Below, piece after piece: positions 46,765 through 58,540 of a stretch of 64,000 nucleotides of DNA (within the stretch, counting starts at the first letter, position 1; every line of letters begins with the position of its first letter). Below the pieces are notes generated by a model, which was not told the origin of the DNA, did not search any database, and saw only the letters and a program-made list of their open reading frames with translations. The stretch comes from Pascua guehoae. Taxonomy: Eukaryota > Basidiomycota > Tremellomycetes > Trichosporonales > Trichosporonaceae. Location: positions 117,900 through 181,899 of the forward strand of contig BCJX01000022.1 of assembly GCA_001600415.1 (NCBI GenBank), in the 5' to 3' direction. A program made the translations under genes and the position numbers.

Positions 46765-49095
46765 ATGGCCGTGACCGACTTCCACGTCAACCGCCCGGGC
46801 TGGGACAAGCCCCTCAACACGTACCTCGGCACAAAGATCGGGTGGAGCATTCAGCGGTACCCCGACTCGTTTCCGGCGGCGGTCATTGAATACGATTGGA
46901 AGTCCAACACGCTCACAGTGCGCGAGCGCGGCATGCTGTGGTTTATGAATGAAATCACCGACAAGCCCGACTGGCACCGCAAGGTGTTTGACGACGCGAT
47001 TGTGGCCAAGTGGAAGGCCGAGCTCGACGGGTTCTGCGCTCTGGGTGACGGCGCGCCCGAGTATCTCAAGAGCGGCTTTACGCCCGCCATGTACAAGTGG
47101 TGCATTGCCGAGCTGCGCGACAAGGCCAAGGTGTACGAGGAGACGGGCGGGATCACATCGGTGCTTGACGGTGCTGCAGCCGTGTTCAAGTCGGACTCGG
47201 CGGTTGCCGATGACCTGCGTGACGCGCTCCGCGCCGCTGTCGCGCCGCTTGAGGACGTGCCCGAGGACCAAAAGGACTGGCACCCGGGCAGCGACGGGCG
47301 CGTGCTCGACCTCGTGCACCCGTCCCTCTGGCCGCTGGTGTACGGCAAGACGCGCATCCTCCCCGATCGCCTGATTGGCCTGGACGACGCACTCGACGCG
47401 TACGCTTCTGGCGTCGTCATCCCCGACCCCACGCAGGCGCGCGCCGACGACATGCCAAAGGTCGAACCCTACGTGGACAAGTCGGAGGACCGCCTCCTCT
47501 CGACAAAATTCCAGTGGCTGCCTGCCGAAGTCGAGTATGATGACGCTGGCCACGCCCACTTTGTCAGCTACATCAACAACCTTCACCCCGTCCAACACAA
47601 GGAGCTTTACGGCGTGCTCGAGCGCCTCGTCGACGCATCCATGCCCCTCGTGCACGCGGCGTACAACCGCGCCAAGTCATGGCAGGAGAACAGCGGCGAG
47701 GACCACAGCTGGGAGGTCAACACGGCGCGCACACGCATTCCGTGCAATGACCCAGGCCGTCTCTGCCACGTACCCAATGCCTGCCGGAGCCGCAAGGGGT
47801 TGGGAGGGGTCAGCCTATATTGCGACAACTACAGCATGCCTAAGCGCTGGCGCGATGGCGATCCGACCAACATGATCAGCACCGAGGAGGCGACAAAACT
47901 CAGGGCCGAAGCGTTGGCAGCGCACGCTGCAAAGGAAGAGGCCAAGAAGAAGAAGGAGGAGGCGGAGAAGGCTGCCAAGGAAGGCGACGGTCCATCGACT
48001 AGTGCCACCACAGGAGAGGCAGTCGCCAAGCCCACAGAGGACGACAACGATGAAATTAACAGCGAACACACCATCGACAGCAAGGAAGATATCGAGGACC
48101 AAGTTGAATCAATTGAGATCGACATTGACACGGACGAGGAGAGCGAAGAAGATGGGAGTGACGACAGCGATGCGGCCGCCGACGCCGACGGTGACGACGC
48201 AAACAACAACGATGAAGATGGCAGTGAGGAAGAAGATGACAGTGAGGAAGACGATGACGACGATGATGTCTGGGAGACGCGTGAGATCTGGTTCGACCAG
48301 ACGCACCCCGAGACACAGCCCGAGCCCCGTGCCGAGTACGCCTTCTTGGGCCCCACTGCGAGTGACATTCCCACCACTGGCCCGTGGTTTGGCGGCAAGC
48401 ACCAGCGGCTACAGTGGATTGTCAAGCTGGCCAACATTGAGCTCACGCCCGACAAGCCGTCGTATGATGGCGGCTCGTGGCACATTGAGGGCCAGCTCAA
48501 CGAGCGCATTGCGGCGACGGTACTGTACTACTACGACAACGAAAACGTGACCGACTCGCGGCTGGCGTTCCGGACTGCCGCCGATGGCGAAGCAATGTCC
48601 ATGAACTTTTCATACGAGCAGGGCGACTTCAAGCCGTTTGAGCGCATCTTTGGTGTCAAGGATGCCGCGATGGGTTGGCCGGCCGACGAATCAAACGAAG
48701 GCACCGTCCAGGAACTCGGCTCGGTCTTGACCCGCGAAGGTCGTTTGCTGGCATTCACCAATGTCCTCCAGCACCGCGTCGCTCCCTTCCGCCTCGCCGA
48801 CCCGACGCGCAAGGGCCACCGCAAGATTGTCGCGCTCTTCCTCGTCGACCCCGTTACTCCGGTCATTTCCACCGCCAACGTGCCCCCGCAGCAGCGCCAC
48901 TGGGGCGGCATCAAGGGGCTCGACTCGCGCCTGCCCCCCGAGCTTGGTGCCATGGTCTACAACGGCATCGGGTGTCCGTTTGGCCTCGACGAGGCGAAAA
49001 AGTTCCGCGAAGAGCTCATCGAGGAGCGCAAGGCTCTCGACAAGTCGGCAGACAAGGTAGTGCGCAGCGCAGACTTCAGCTTTTGCGAGCACTAG
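46765..49095 (+). CDS. DUF4246 protein with an oxygenase-like C-terminal half
   Basis: 776 aa, no intron. The start is the ATG in CACCATGG after the TATA box; open frame farther upstream is CT-rich leader. The N-terminal 370 residues show the fungal DUF4246 pattern (WSIQRYPDSFPAAVIEYDW; HPSLWPLVYGKTRIL; KFQWLPAEVEY; INNLHP). The part around residues 325-365 includes CHVPNACRSRK. Residues about 375-510 are a charged insert: a Lys/Glu/Ala helix, then a long Asp/Glu-rich acidic run. The last ~260 residues contain WHIEGQLNERIAATVLYYYD (His573, Glu575), LLAFTNVLQHRVAPF (His670) and GHRKIVALFLVDP (Arg686), which has the layout of a 2-oxoglutarate/Fe(II) oxygenase core. Function is not established; the oxygenase reading is inference. 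Confidence 0.88.
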   Translation: MAVTDFHVNRPGWDKPLNTYLGTKIGWSIQRYPDSFPAAVIEYDWKSNTLTVRERGMLWFMNEITDKPDWHRKVFDDAIVAKWKAELDGFCALGDGAPEYLKSGFTPAMYKWCIAELRDKAKVYEETGGITSVLDGAAAVFKSDSAVADDLRDALRAAVAPLEDVPEDQKDWHPGSDGRVLDLVHPSLWPLVYGKTRILPDRLIGLDDALDAYASGVVIPDPTQARADDMPKVEPYVDKSEDRLLSTKFQWLPAEVEYDDAGHAHFVSYINNLHPVQHKELYGVLERLVDASMPLVHAAYNRAKSWQENSGEDHSWEVNTARTRIPCNDPGRLCHVPNACRSRKGLGGVSLYCDNYSMPKRWRDGDPTNMISTEEATKLRAEALAAHAAKEEAKKKKEEAEKAAKEGDGPSTSATTGEAVAKPTEDDNDEINSEHTIDSKEDIEDQVESIEIDIDTDEESEEDGSDDSDAAADADGDDANNNDEDGSEEEDDSEEDDDDDDVWETREIWFDQTHPETQPEPRAEYAFLGPTASDIPTTGPWFGGKHQRLQWIVKLANIELTPDKPSYDGGSWHIEGQLNERIAATVLYYYDNENVTDSRLAFRTAADGEAMSMNFSYEQGDFKPFERIFGVKDAAMGWPADESNEGTVQELGSVLTREGRLLAFTNVLQHRVAPFRLADPTRKGHRKIVALFLVDPVTPVISTANVPPQQRHWGGIKGLDSRLPPELGAMVYNGIGCPFGLDEAKKFREELIEERKALDKSADKVVRSADFSFCEH

Positions 49096-50052
49096 GGGAG
49101 AGGTCAGGGGCGGGGTGGTGTATACGATGTGGCCTTGTGGGTTGGCTGCGTGAGCGGTGGCCGGTTTGCTCCATGCCTCAGTGGAGCATAGGTAGCCGCC
49201 TGCGCAAGTGTTGTTCTACAGGAGAAGAGCATTGGGTTTGTGGATTACGATATTCTTCTTGTTCATGCAGTTTTGAATTGTGCAGAGCGTACAGTCCCGC
49301 TCCACCACGTGCAAGTTATTTGGGATGTGCTCCTCGCCCAGAGTACCAAACACGGCAACAACGAGTGGCACCGTGGCCACGGGTACCAGAAGTGTCCACC
49401 GAAGGGTTCCGACGTGTTGAGAGCATTACCTTGCAACTCTCTCTGACTGCATTAGTAGGTGTTGGAGTGCTCTTCACGTCCGGCACTGTATTCGGCTCAA
49501 ACCTTCACGGTCTTGCGTCGGTGCCATGCCTTCAATGGTCTAGGTCCACATCGTGCCCACTAGGTGTCTTCCATCTCCACCTGGTGGGTGCACCGAAGCC
49601 AGCTGGAGCGCCCATGGCAGCACCCATGATGTCACTGGAGCAGCACAGTTGACAGAGCAGCCCAGCCTCTACGAACGGATCCGGCTGGCATCACCGACAG
49701 CCCATGCAGTGACCTAAGCTCAGACTGGTTTGAACCCGCACGTAGCACAAGCTAGTCCCTATGCATGATCCGTATCACTGGACAGTCAGTCGCAGCTCAC
49801 CCAGAGCCAGATCCACTCCACGCCCACGAGCATTGCTTTTGGCACCAGTAGCGTGTCTTAGCTTGAACCACCACCAACAAGCCAAACATGCCAGCTTCGG
49901 CGTTCGGCGTCGCCTGGCACCGGCGACGAGTGTACCCGCGTACTGGCGTCCGCTGGTCACTACCCGGGACACTTGATAGCACATAAGAGCACCAGCACGG
50001 TTCTTGTCCGGGTCCGCGCTTGTTGCATCGCATTTTCCACCTTGCCACCACC
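49096..50052. other. Intergenic between DUF4246 and membrane-protein genes
   Basis: No gene recognised; no TATA box seen before the downstream ATG. Confidence 0.45.
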
Positions 50053-51308
50053 ATGCAGCCACGGACATACTTTGCGCTCGTGGCGGGCGCGGGCATCGCG
50101 TATATCCATGGCTACGGTGAGTTTTGAACCCCAGCTTTTGTGAGAGGGGGATGTCGGTAGTGTCTGTCGTGTCTATGCTTTGGTCTGCAAGCCGCATTCG
50201 TTTATGCNGGGGGGGGGGGGGGTAGAGCAGTCGTGCACTCCTCAACCAAGACGACTGCGAGTCGACTGGTCCCCTTGGCCAGGCAAGCAATGAGGCCGTA
50301 TTATAGGCTCCACAGTCGCCAGCCGAGTCTGAGGCCAGGAAAATACCGTCAACTGCGACAATACGGCCATGAACAATCGCTGAAGCCCCAGTGATGCTCA
50401 GCCTCCCTGCCTTCCGCCTCCCGAACCGCACCCTCACCACGCCCGCCTGCTTTTCTCTCCCGGGGATGGAATACTATCCCTCCCTGGGACGTGCCAACCA
50501 GGCACTATGCGCGATCAACGCCGTATTCTTTGCCACACGGAGCTACGCCCCGGCGGCCCCGATGCTGGACGTGTTCATCCCCGTTTTCCTGGCGCTGGTG
50601 ATTATCGCGACGTACGAGTCGTTCCGCCCGGCCTCGTTCGCGAGCCGCTCGCGCTGGCCGCGTGCTGCATCGGGCTTCCTTATGTTTGGACAGCTCGTGA
50701 CGGCGGGGTGCACGATGCCGGCCTTCTTCTCCCTCGTCCTCCGCCACACACGACCAGACGGGGATAACCGCCCTCGGCCGGCGTATGTGTGGACGACGCT
50801 CGTGTCGACCGTCATCGGCATGGTGGTGCCCACCGCCAACGTGGACGCATCAGGCTGGGCCTACGGCGCACTCTCCCTCTGGCAGCCGTTCCCCCTCTAC
50901 ATGCTCGCACTCAACCAGGTCCTCCCCGCACTCTTCAGCGGGGCGCGGTCGCGCAAGCTGCCCATCCTCGCCCTCGTGGGCCTCACTACCCTCGTGTCCC
51001 TCCGCGGCCACCGGAGCCTGCTCACATCCGACATCTCCCTCGCCGACATCTACATCACGCCCTGGTTCACTAAAGGCGCAACGCGTCCCGAGGCTGGTGG
51101 ACTCCTCTTCCTCGCAGATTTCACATTCTGCACACTCGCCACCACGAGCTGGGTCATCCTCGGCCTCGCGCCCAGTGTCGCCGGGTGGATCGGGTACTTG
51201 CTCGTGTTTGCTGTTGGGAGCGTGCTCGCCGGGCCGGGTGCGGCGATCATTGCCCTGTGGGCGTATGGTGAGCTCTGCGTGCGGCGCAAGCGCGCGAAGC
51301 TGGCTTGA
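50053..51308 (+). CDS. Polytopic membrane protein of unknown function
   Basis: Two exons, 50053-50116 and 50392-51308, giving 326 aa. The start ATG (CCACCATGC) and the 64-nt first exon are inferred from donor GGTGAG and acceptor CCCCAG, which keep frame. About eight or nine hydrophobic segments are visible, for example near residues 5-20, 60-75, 85-105, 120-140, 155-172, 185-205, 255-275 and 280-310. Conserved-looking polar blocks within the bilayer region are YESFRPASF and VPTANVDASGWAYG. There is no signal for a known transporter, GPCR or glycosyltransferase family. It may belong to the broad set of fungal integral membrane proteins related to terpene-cyclase-like folds, but I cannot show this. 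The 275-nt intron contains a poly-G run with an undetermined base at 50208. Confidence 0.75.
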
Positions 51309-53703
51309 GCGGCGGGCGAGGGGGGGGAATAAACGTCAAGGGTGTGGATAAGTGCTGGGGTGGTTTGGAACCAGCACCTGTCTCCCAGCCGAGCATGCCC
51401 TTAGATACGAGCTTTGTACTCCATACCGAACCACCTTTTCAGAAGAAGGGAAGGTGTAGCCATTATGAATTATTACCAAGAGCTTCGGGTAACATACATC
51501 GAAATGATGAACGCACGGCACGTAGGGCACATTAATGTTCAGAGCAGAACGCCACTTCCCCACCCATGGTGCGAGGTGGGGCACGTGACTTTGGGGTGCA
51601 AGTCGTCACCAGTTCTCATGCGTCCCCCTGACGTGTGGTTCGTTAATGAGCACCGGTCCAGTGAGGACACTGGCGTGGATATGGGACTGTGGGGCACGTT
51701 CTCTGAACTGTCGCTTGTGAGAGATATGCCGCGTGAAAGTGGCTCATTCATAGGAGGAGGCACTCCGTTTGCGGTGCTTGTCGATCGGACCCTCCCTGAA
51801 GACTCAACTTCTTTTGTAGTGTGCCATAGGGCAATAATGTGTGAAGCGAGTGTGCGAGCGCGAATTAAAATGGAGCCCGCTGTGCGGCTATAGCTTACGT
51901 GTGACGGCGTATGCCCTGTTTTATGTTCCTGTCTCTACAGACCTACAGCAACTTTCACTACATATGCTCTCTCATGCAAATACTCCGTCCTCTACGACAT
52001 CTAGTTGGAATTGGACAGTTTGAAGAGTAATATGAGCTGGTACTGTACCGTGCAGATCAGTGCCTTCTACACAAGCACCACCTTCTGATGACCGAGATCC
52101 AAGATGGCAGGTCTAACGCACTGCGCACCGAGCTCAACAACATCATTGGGGGGGGAGTAGGGTCTCTCCCCTCCTTGGGGATGTTGTAGGCTGAGCCCGA
52201 AGGAAAATAAAGCACCAATTCCCCACCCATATCAAATTAATTTATTCCGTGCCACCTTGACAATTGTGGGTCAACCCTTCCCGACTTTTTCCCACCAGGA
52301 ACGACATGTGCGGGTTATTCCGCATATCCAAACATACCTGTCATTCCGGAGGATAAGATCAACCCAAACTCCCCAGTATACGAGCACACGTTTACTGGGA
52401 CCAAGTGAATGTAAGGTCGAGTCCCCGCAAACCATCCGCACAACACGAAAGTGGAGGGTTGCCATCTAGCACTCCCGCCTCGCAATCACATGTGACGGAT
52501 GGACATTTTGGGTTTGCCACATGTCACTGTGCTTGTGTTAGAGAAAGCTCATGTCGTAACCAGCGAGCTGTAGTTCATGTTCAACTCGGGGACCGGAGGG
52601 TGGAGGGTATGAAAACAGTTCCATCCGGACATATATCGTAATCAGCGTCAATAATCACCGCTGCTCCCATCAGAGGCCATGGGTGTAGCGCTCCAAGTCG
52701 GCCTGTGCGTATGGTAAACATTGTTGGGAATCGGAGCTTACCACAGTCGGAACCAGTCACTCGATCGATTGGGGGACTTGGGGAACTCTGCAAGTCGGTG
52801 GGGGTGCAAAGGCGTGAAAAGAGGTGTTGTGTGTCCACGTTGACCAAAGACATATGTCGCAATGATAACGTTACTCCGGTGATTGCTTGTGAGGGCTACT
52901 TCTGCGGAAGACGACCCCATGCTGCGGATTTGGGAGTCGTCTACCGAGATTCCAGCCCATCCCACAAGTTGAGAAGCGTATCTGTCTCACCCCCAATAGT
53001 CTCTGGGCTTCCCGAACGACTAGCGCAAGGGACGCGCCCTATGTCCACGTCCGCCTCAGTTCCTGTGGCGCGTGGCGGAGAATTGGACGGCACTCTGTCA
53101 CCATTAGTCCGTGAGATCAACCGCGGTTCTTTACGTTTTGCCGCGGGGTAACTTGCCTCCTCTTTTCATTACCCCTAATGGCTGAATGGACCAAGTGGAG
53201 CACTGAATTGTAAGGACGTGCATGCATAGTCGTCGGTCATCGCTGATTAACTGAATTGTCTGGCATAGTGTACAACCCAATTGTTCGGATGCGCGACGGG
53301 CAGGATTATGCACCAAATTGTTCGGAAGTGAGATGAGGATACTCAGGAGTGGGGTGGGTCCCAGCGTTCTGGAGAGGAGATTGAGCCCCACGCGATACAG
53401 CATAGCAATCGCCGAGCAAGCATGGGATCGACAAGCATTCAATATACCTTTCCAACACCACCCTAGGTAGGTATTCTGCTACATATTGCGCCCGCAATAG
53501 TCCATTGTCCTGTCACATCTATGTACGGGGCCACCACAAATCCTGGGTTTACAGTATTATATACCTATCTCGCTCCAGCTCGGCTATCGGGCGTATAGCC
53601 CTATCAAGCGTGCCGTTTGCTAGCGTGCTCTATCAGGTACGCCGTCGTAGCCCATCCAGTGGAGACGAGCTTAATGACGTTCCTTGTCACTGTTTCCCCA
53701 CGT
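51309..53703. other. Intergenic, featureless
   Basis: About 2.4 kb without a recognisable gene. A hairpin with a perfect 7-bp stem (GTGCTGG at 51352-51358, CCAGCAC at 51371-51377) lies 44 bp after the membrane-protein stop and could belong to its 3' UTR. A 159-codon plus frame at 51414-51893 has no motif. Confidence 0.4.
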
Positions 53704-55284
53704 CTAAGGGCGGGGGACGCACGCGCCATGGCGCAGTCGGAAGCCTTGGCGGCAGCGAGAGATCTCGCACTGGCCGTCGACGCACCGGGTGGCGCGCTGG
53801 TTGACCCCAGGAAGGGATGTGCAGCTGCCGTTAGCGTTTGGACGTGTGTACCTCGAAAACATGAAGGTATTTGGCGAGAGGGGATGGGGACAACTTGATT
53901 TGTCCGACAGCTTGAACGTGAGCCTGGCCGGTGCACATTCCCACCTGGAAATACCTGTCCCCCTGCAGGAACAGAAGTATTGGCCCTTGGGTCTAGGCAG
54001 AGGAGGAGAGCTAAAAAAAAAAAACAAGAAAAGAAAAGAAAAGAAAACGAGCAATGGACACGGCAAAGCTACTGTGGAGGGGTGGAGCCAACTCACTCTA
54101 TGCCAAAGGTGGCATTTTCGCCAGGGCTGTAGACGACGTCAAATTCGCCATAACGGCATCCACCGCACGATTCTGCCGTCAGCGCACGCCCAGAAGTTTG
54201 GATGTGGCGAAAATGGGTTCTCGCGTCCTGCGTCTTCACTGGTGCCGAGTGGGGAGGAAAATAATTCAATGTACAAACCAAGCCAAACTCACCGAGTTCA
54301 GAGTCGACCCGGAGGCACTCGTATCCAAACTTGGGGTCCTTTGCGACGCGGCATGCGGTAAGGCCGCGTGGGCAGTAGGGGTTGTACTTGAGCATCTGCT
54401 GGCGGTTCTCCTCTGACTCCAGCTGGCGACGACGCTGGGCCGCGTCTGACGGCAGCTGGATATTGGGGTTCTGATACACATAGTATGTGCTGGTGCTGCA
54501 CTTTCCGGCACTGGGAGCCGATACCAGCGGGTAGTGGTAGCACTTGCAGTCGTAGCCCTCGAGGAGACCGTCGCCGTTGCGCGGCCATGCGACCGCGTAC
54601 TTCTTGTTCTGGCCGTTGCACGTGCTTTCGCAGTTTCGAATGTTGATTTCGCTGGTCGATGCGGGGTTGCCGTCACGGGGGTCGGGACTGACGCTCGAGG
54701 CACACGTGGAGAATGTGTTGGGCAAGCCGAGCGAGTAGCCCTGTAATGGTGAGTTTAGGAAGCTGCGGCGTGCCCCGATATGCACTATGCAAAACAGCAT
54801 TGTGGTTGTGAAAGGCTCTGCCTAATACACGCAACGACAGTCGTCTAGTCAAACTCACGATGAAATTACTCGAGTCACACGTGCCAACACCACCATCGAC
54901 AAGGGCAAAGTTGGCATGGCCAATGTCGCCGCACCAGCATTGCGCAGGGTTGAGGAAGCCACCACTGGGCTTGTAAAACGCATAGTTCCAACCAATAGAT
55001 TGGCAAGAGTTCTGTTCGTCAGCCCGCGGGAAGTGGATGTTTGGAGTGATTTGGACCTGAAACTGATGCCAATTTTTTGAGGCCAAGTTTCTCCACTTGC
55101 TGAAGGTGTATCGCCCAAGATGGATGAGAAGACAACTCACAATGCAAGTGGTTGCGCTGCTCGTGCTTAAACTGGGGACAGTCGGGGGAGGCACAACACC
55201 ACAGCCAATGTATGCCGCGGCGGTCGCCTCGGTGGCGAGCAGGACGGCTGCGGCAACGGGGAGGAGAAAGTGGGATGAGCGCAT
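53704..55284 (-). CDS. Secreted WSC-domain protein with PriA-like C-terminus
   Basis: Five exons: 55284-55141, 55011-54859, 54740-54293, 54172-54097 and 53824-53704, giving 313 aa. Residues 1-22 are a signal peptide. A WSC domain (about 24-100) has YIGCG, CINSCQSIGWNYAFYKP and CWCGDIG, a carbohydrate-binding fold of wall-stress sensors and wall proteins. The middle third is Cys-rich (TCNGQNKKYAVAWP; GYDCKCYHYP; YCPRGLTACRV). The last 65 residues (ESCGGCRYGEFDV; GIDCTSLPGVNQR; CVDGQCEISRCRQGFRL) match the PriA-like Cys-rich ending of basidiomycete secreted proteins, assembled only when exons 4 and 5 are joined as given. There is no membrane segment or GPI signal, so it is secreted or wall-bound, not a Wsc-type sensor. 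Intron 4 holds a long T-rich tract on the coding strand. Confidence 0.85.
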
Positions 55285-58200
55285 GGCTACTCTATGGCGC
55301 TCGTGGGAAGGAGAGTAGGCTTGGGATCAAGGAAAGAGGAGACGGGGGGTAGCATCCAACACATGTGTTGCTCCATAAGTACTCGAAGCAGACTCTGGGG
55401 GTAGAAGGGTCAACACAGTGCAGAGACGCCTGCAGAGAAAGCTGACAGGGAACCAGGAAGGCCTCGCAGTTCATTCGCCTTGCTCGTCAGCCCCCTTGGT
55501 GGATATGCCACGCGGTGGGAAGCGAAAGGACGGTTGACGAGACCGCATGTACGCTTTGCCTCAGTGTGGCATCACCATGTTACCTATGCGCTCGCCACAT
55601 TGCGGGTGGTTGTGTACCCCGCACTAGTGGCGATCACGAGTGCGATGGAAAGGGCAGGGGTAAGGGCAGCACCGACGAACTAAAAACCACCTTGAATACA
55701 AGTCGCACGCCACCGGGCTCATGCCAGTGAAATGAAACTGATACAGCTGCAACCTGCCTATCTCGGCGTCTGCCAAGCCCTTTCCGTGCATGCATCTTTG
55801 TGAGGGTGGGTAGGCTCGGTACATCGGCCGTAGTGCGTGGAGTTCGTCCGACCATTCGTCTACGGATGCTTGGCGTACATTTATTCCTTGTAAAGTCGGG
55901 CCCCGCCCCGCCGCCGTTCGATTACTGTCTCGGCGCTGGAAATACCAGCTAGCTCGGCCAGTCTCGGACCTTGCACTCTAGACTGCTGGCTAGCTCCATG
56001 GCCCCGCGGGCATCGCCGCTACTGTAGTACGGCAGATCACTGCTGGCCGGCTAGCCACCACTAGTCACCAGAAGAGGCGCTGCATACCCCTCTGCACCAC
56101 CGGCCCGGTACACCCCTATCCGGCGTCTACACCGTCTCGGGAGCGCGTTTGATAGTCTGGCCGCGCGTCGCCTACATCAGTCGTCGCCTACATCAGTCTC
56201 AAGTCTAAGAAGAGATCTGCTCGTGGCCCTAATGGGAGGCCAGAAGACATGGCACCCTACCTCCTACTACTATACACAGCTAGCTGCGGGTTCTGATATA
56301 CAGCCAGTTCGGCTCAACACATGGTGCAGGTAATGCACAACTCCTGCATGTATACGTCGAATTCAGGCACGCACACCATTCCACGCCAGGCTCCACTTGG
56401 TGTGGCATGTGGCACTGGCCGATATTCGGGGTCGCTGTAGCGTGGCCCCTGCAGATCTGGGCGGTACAGCACCAGTGGTCGCTCCGCTCAAAGATACCGA
56501 TATCTGTTGAATACACGGTAGCGGCGTTCCTTGGGGGATGTGCTCGGTCGAGTTGCATGCGGGTTGACGTGTGCTCAGTTACAGTGACAGTCAGGAAGGT
56601 CGCGACCCACACTGCGTTGCGCTCCACCCATACCATGGGACTTCTATCATCTGGCAAGGTAGAAGAGCCGAGGCTTTGGGTCAAGCATACCTCATACCTG
56701 AGGCCACCCTAGAGGCAGTCGCAAACTTTGTGTCGGCTACTGTGTGTATATCGGTGAATGGCCTTGGCCACAGCGCCTTTGCAAAGGCAGCAAGATGCCG
56801 CTGTTCGCCCAGTTACCTTACGCGACAGTCAGCCCAGGAATCCCACAGCAGTGCTGGGAGCTGAGACGGCTCTTTGACGCAGCTCAAATTGAACGAACGC
56901 AAACGACGCCGGAGGGTGACCGAGGCAAGGAGTCTCGACCCAGAGCACCCTGACGTGTACCTGGGCACATGAATGCGCAGAGCGCAGCACCGAAACATCC
57001 AGCTTGATAGCAAGTGTTACCCCAAAACATCATTGCTTACTCTCCTGAATAGCCAGCTGTACAGCTGTGCCACCCCAGAAACACCCAGCGTCCGGGCGAC
57101 GCGCGACGGAGATTGTGTGTCGACCCATGCGGCGAGTAGGCGCCAAGACGTCGGAGATGGCGGGGGGTGTGACGCCAGAGCCACTGTACAACACCCACAA
57201 CGATTAGTTGTCGGGTGGTTTACCTCAACGAGACTAGTACCGGAATGTAGCCACATCCCAAGAGATGCTTTACGTAGCTGCCCCATGAGGGGGAACGGGT
57301 CGTAAACACATCCTCTTCCCTCTCGTACACTTCCATCCGCGCGACATCATTCCTCTGTGCCGTACCTCCAAGGATCTGCGCACGGAATGAGCATAACTGA
57401 TCGGGGACGCAACGGACAACCAAGCGAGCGTTGTGCTCCCCTGAGCGGCACATGGGGCCACCCAAGAGCTCCCATGTGTGAAGTGCCGCAATGCCGCACA
57501 GGGCATATCCCCCCTTGACGTTCACCGAGAAGAGGCCAAGGGCCCTCGAACGCCCCGGGACGTCTAAGAAGGCGTGTCACGACGCGTCCAACATACCCGC
57601 CTTACGTCAAGTACCAACGTGCGTGAGGAAACAGGTTGCCACGAAGTTCCGCGCCCGTGCCACAACGTCGGAAGTTTATCTCGGCCATGGAATTTTCTCA
57701 CTACTACTCGCCCCTGGAGCACGAGGTTGCGATCGCTGCGGCGCCACCAGTTGATTGCCAGTGTTTGTGTGATGTCCCTGTCACACACTGCGTCGAGGAC
57801 AATGGCCAATTCGCAGTTTTACACCCACAACAATCTGTGGTTGCACATTTGTGGCCGAGTTGCGGAACCCTGCACCGCGAGGAAGTTTTATAGGGACGCG
57901 TTGTATTCTGGGCATGATGTGCGTGGAGAGCATTGTTTCAACTCGATTTGTCGATGGGAGGGCTGTTAGTTGGCGATAGTGCTGAGAGGAGGAGTCTGTT
58001 TAGACCGCCGAGGGTGAGGTTGTGCGATATTTGCCGTCAACATTCGCAATATGGCAGACAACCTGTACTGTGCCACCTAGCGTACGGGATTCTTGAACTT
58101 GGCCACGCAGAGTACCTTTGTTCCTGGCCGAATTACGCCGCTTAGTGACGTTCCGCAGCGTGTGCGGATTATCTCACAGCAGCACCGGGTCTGACCACGC

Positions 58201-58540
58201 CTGTCCGTGTGCTATCCTCTCTGGAGCTGGGCACGTGTGTCCCTAGGTGCGGACCGCGGGTGTGAGGATTTAAAACGCCACGAACGTTAATGTGAGGAAC
58301 CAGCCAACAAGGTGAATTACGGCATCCTCGTCTTAGTACAATGCTGCGGCCTCGGTCACTCTTGGACGTGAGTGTGTCAGTGGAACACACGTCCGGTTCA
58401 GTGAAACGCCCTCGGCACGTTAGTAGGACTGGTCCAACGTACTGTACTGCTACTAAACTTCATCCAACTACAGGTACCTCCCGCTGAGACGGGCAAAGGT
58501 TCAAATTAACATAAACAAGAAACGCGGGCCAACAAGACGC
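55285..58540. other. Intergenic, 3.3 kb without a recognised gene
   Basis: Shares its left side with the WSC promoter. A two-copy 17-bp tandem repeat (CGTCGCCTACATCAGT) lies at about 56164-56198. Frames near 56.3-57.9 kb have no motif and overlap on both strands. Confidence 0.4.

Noticed and set aside
51352..51450. Possible tRNA with GGTGGTT/AACCACC acceptor
   Set aside because: The acceptor-like ends pair, but no T loop or D arm fits between them; the simple 7-bp hairpin is the better reading.
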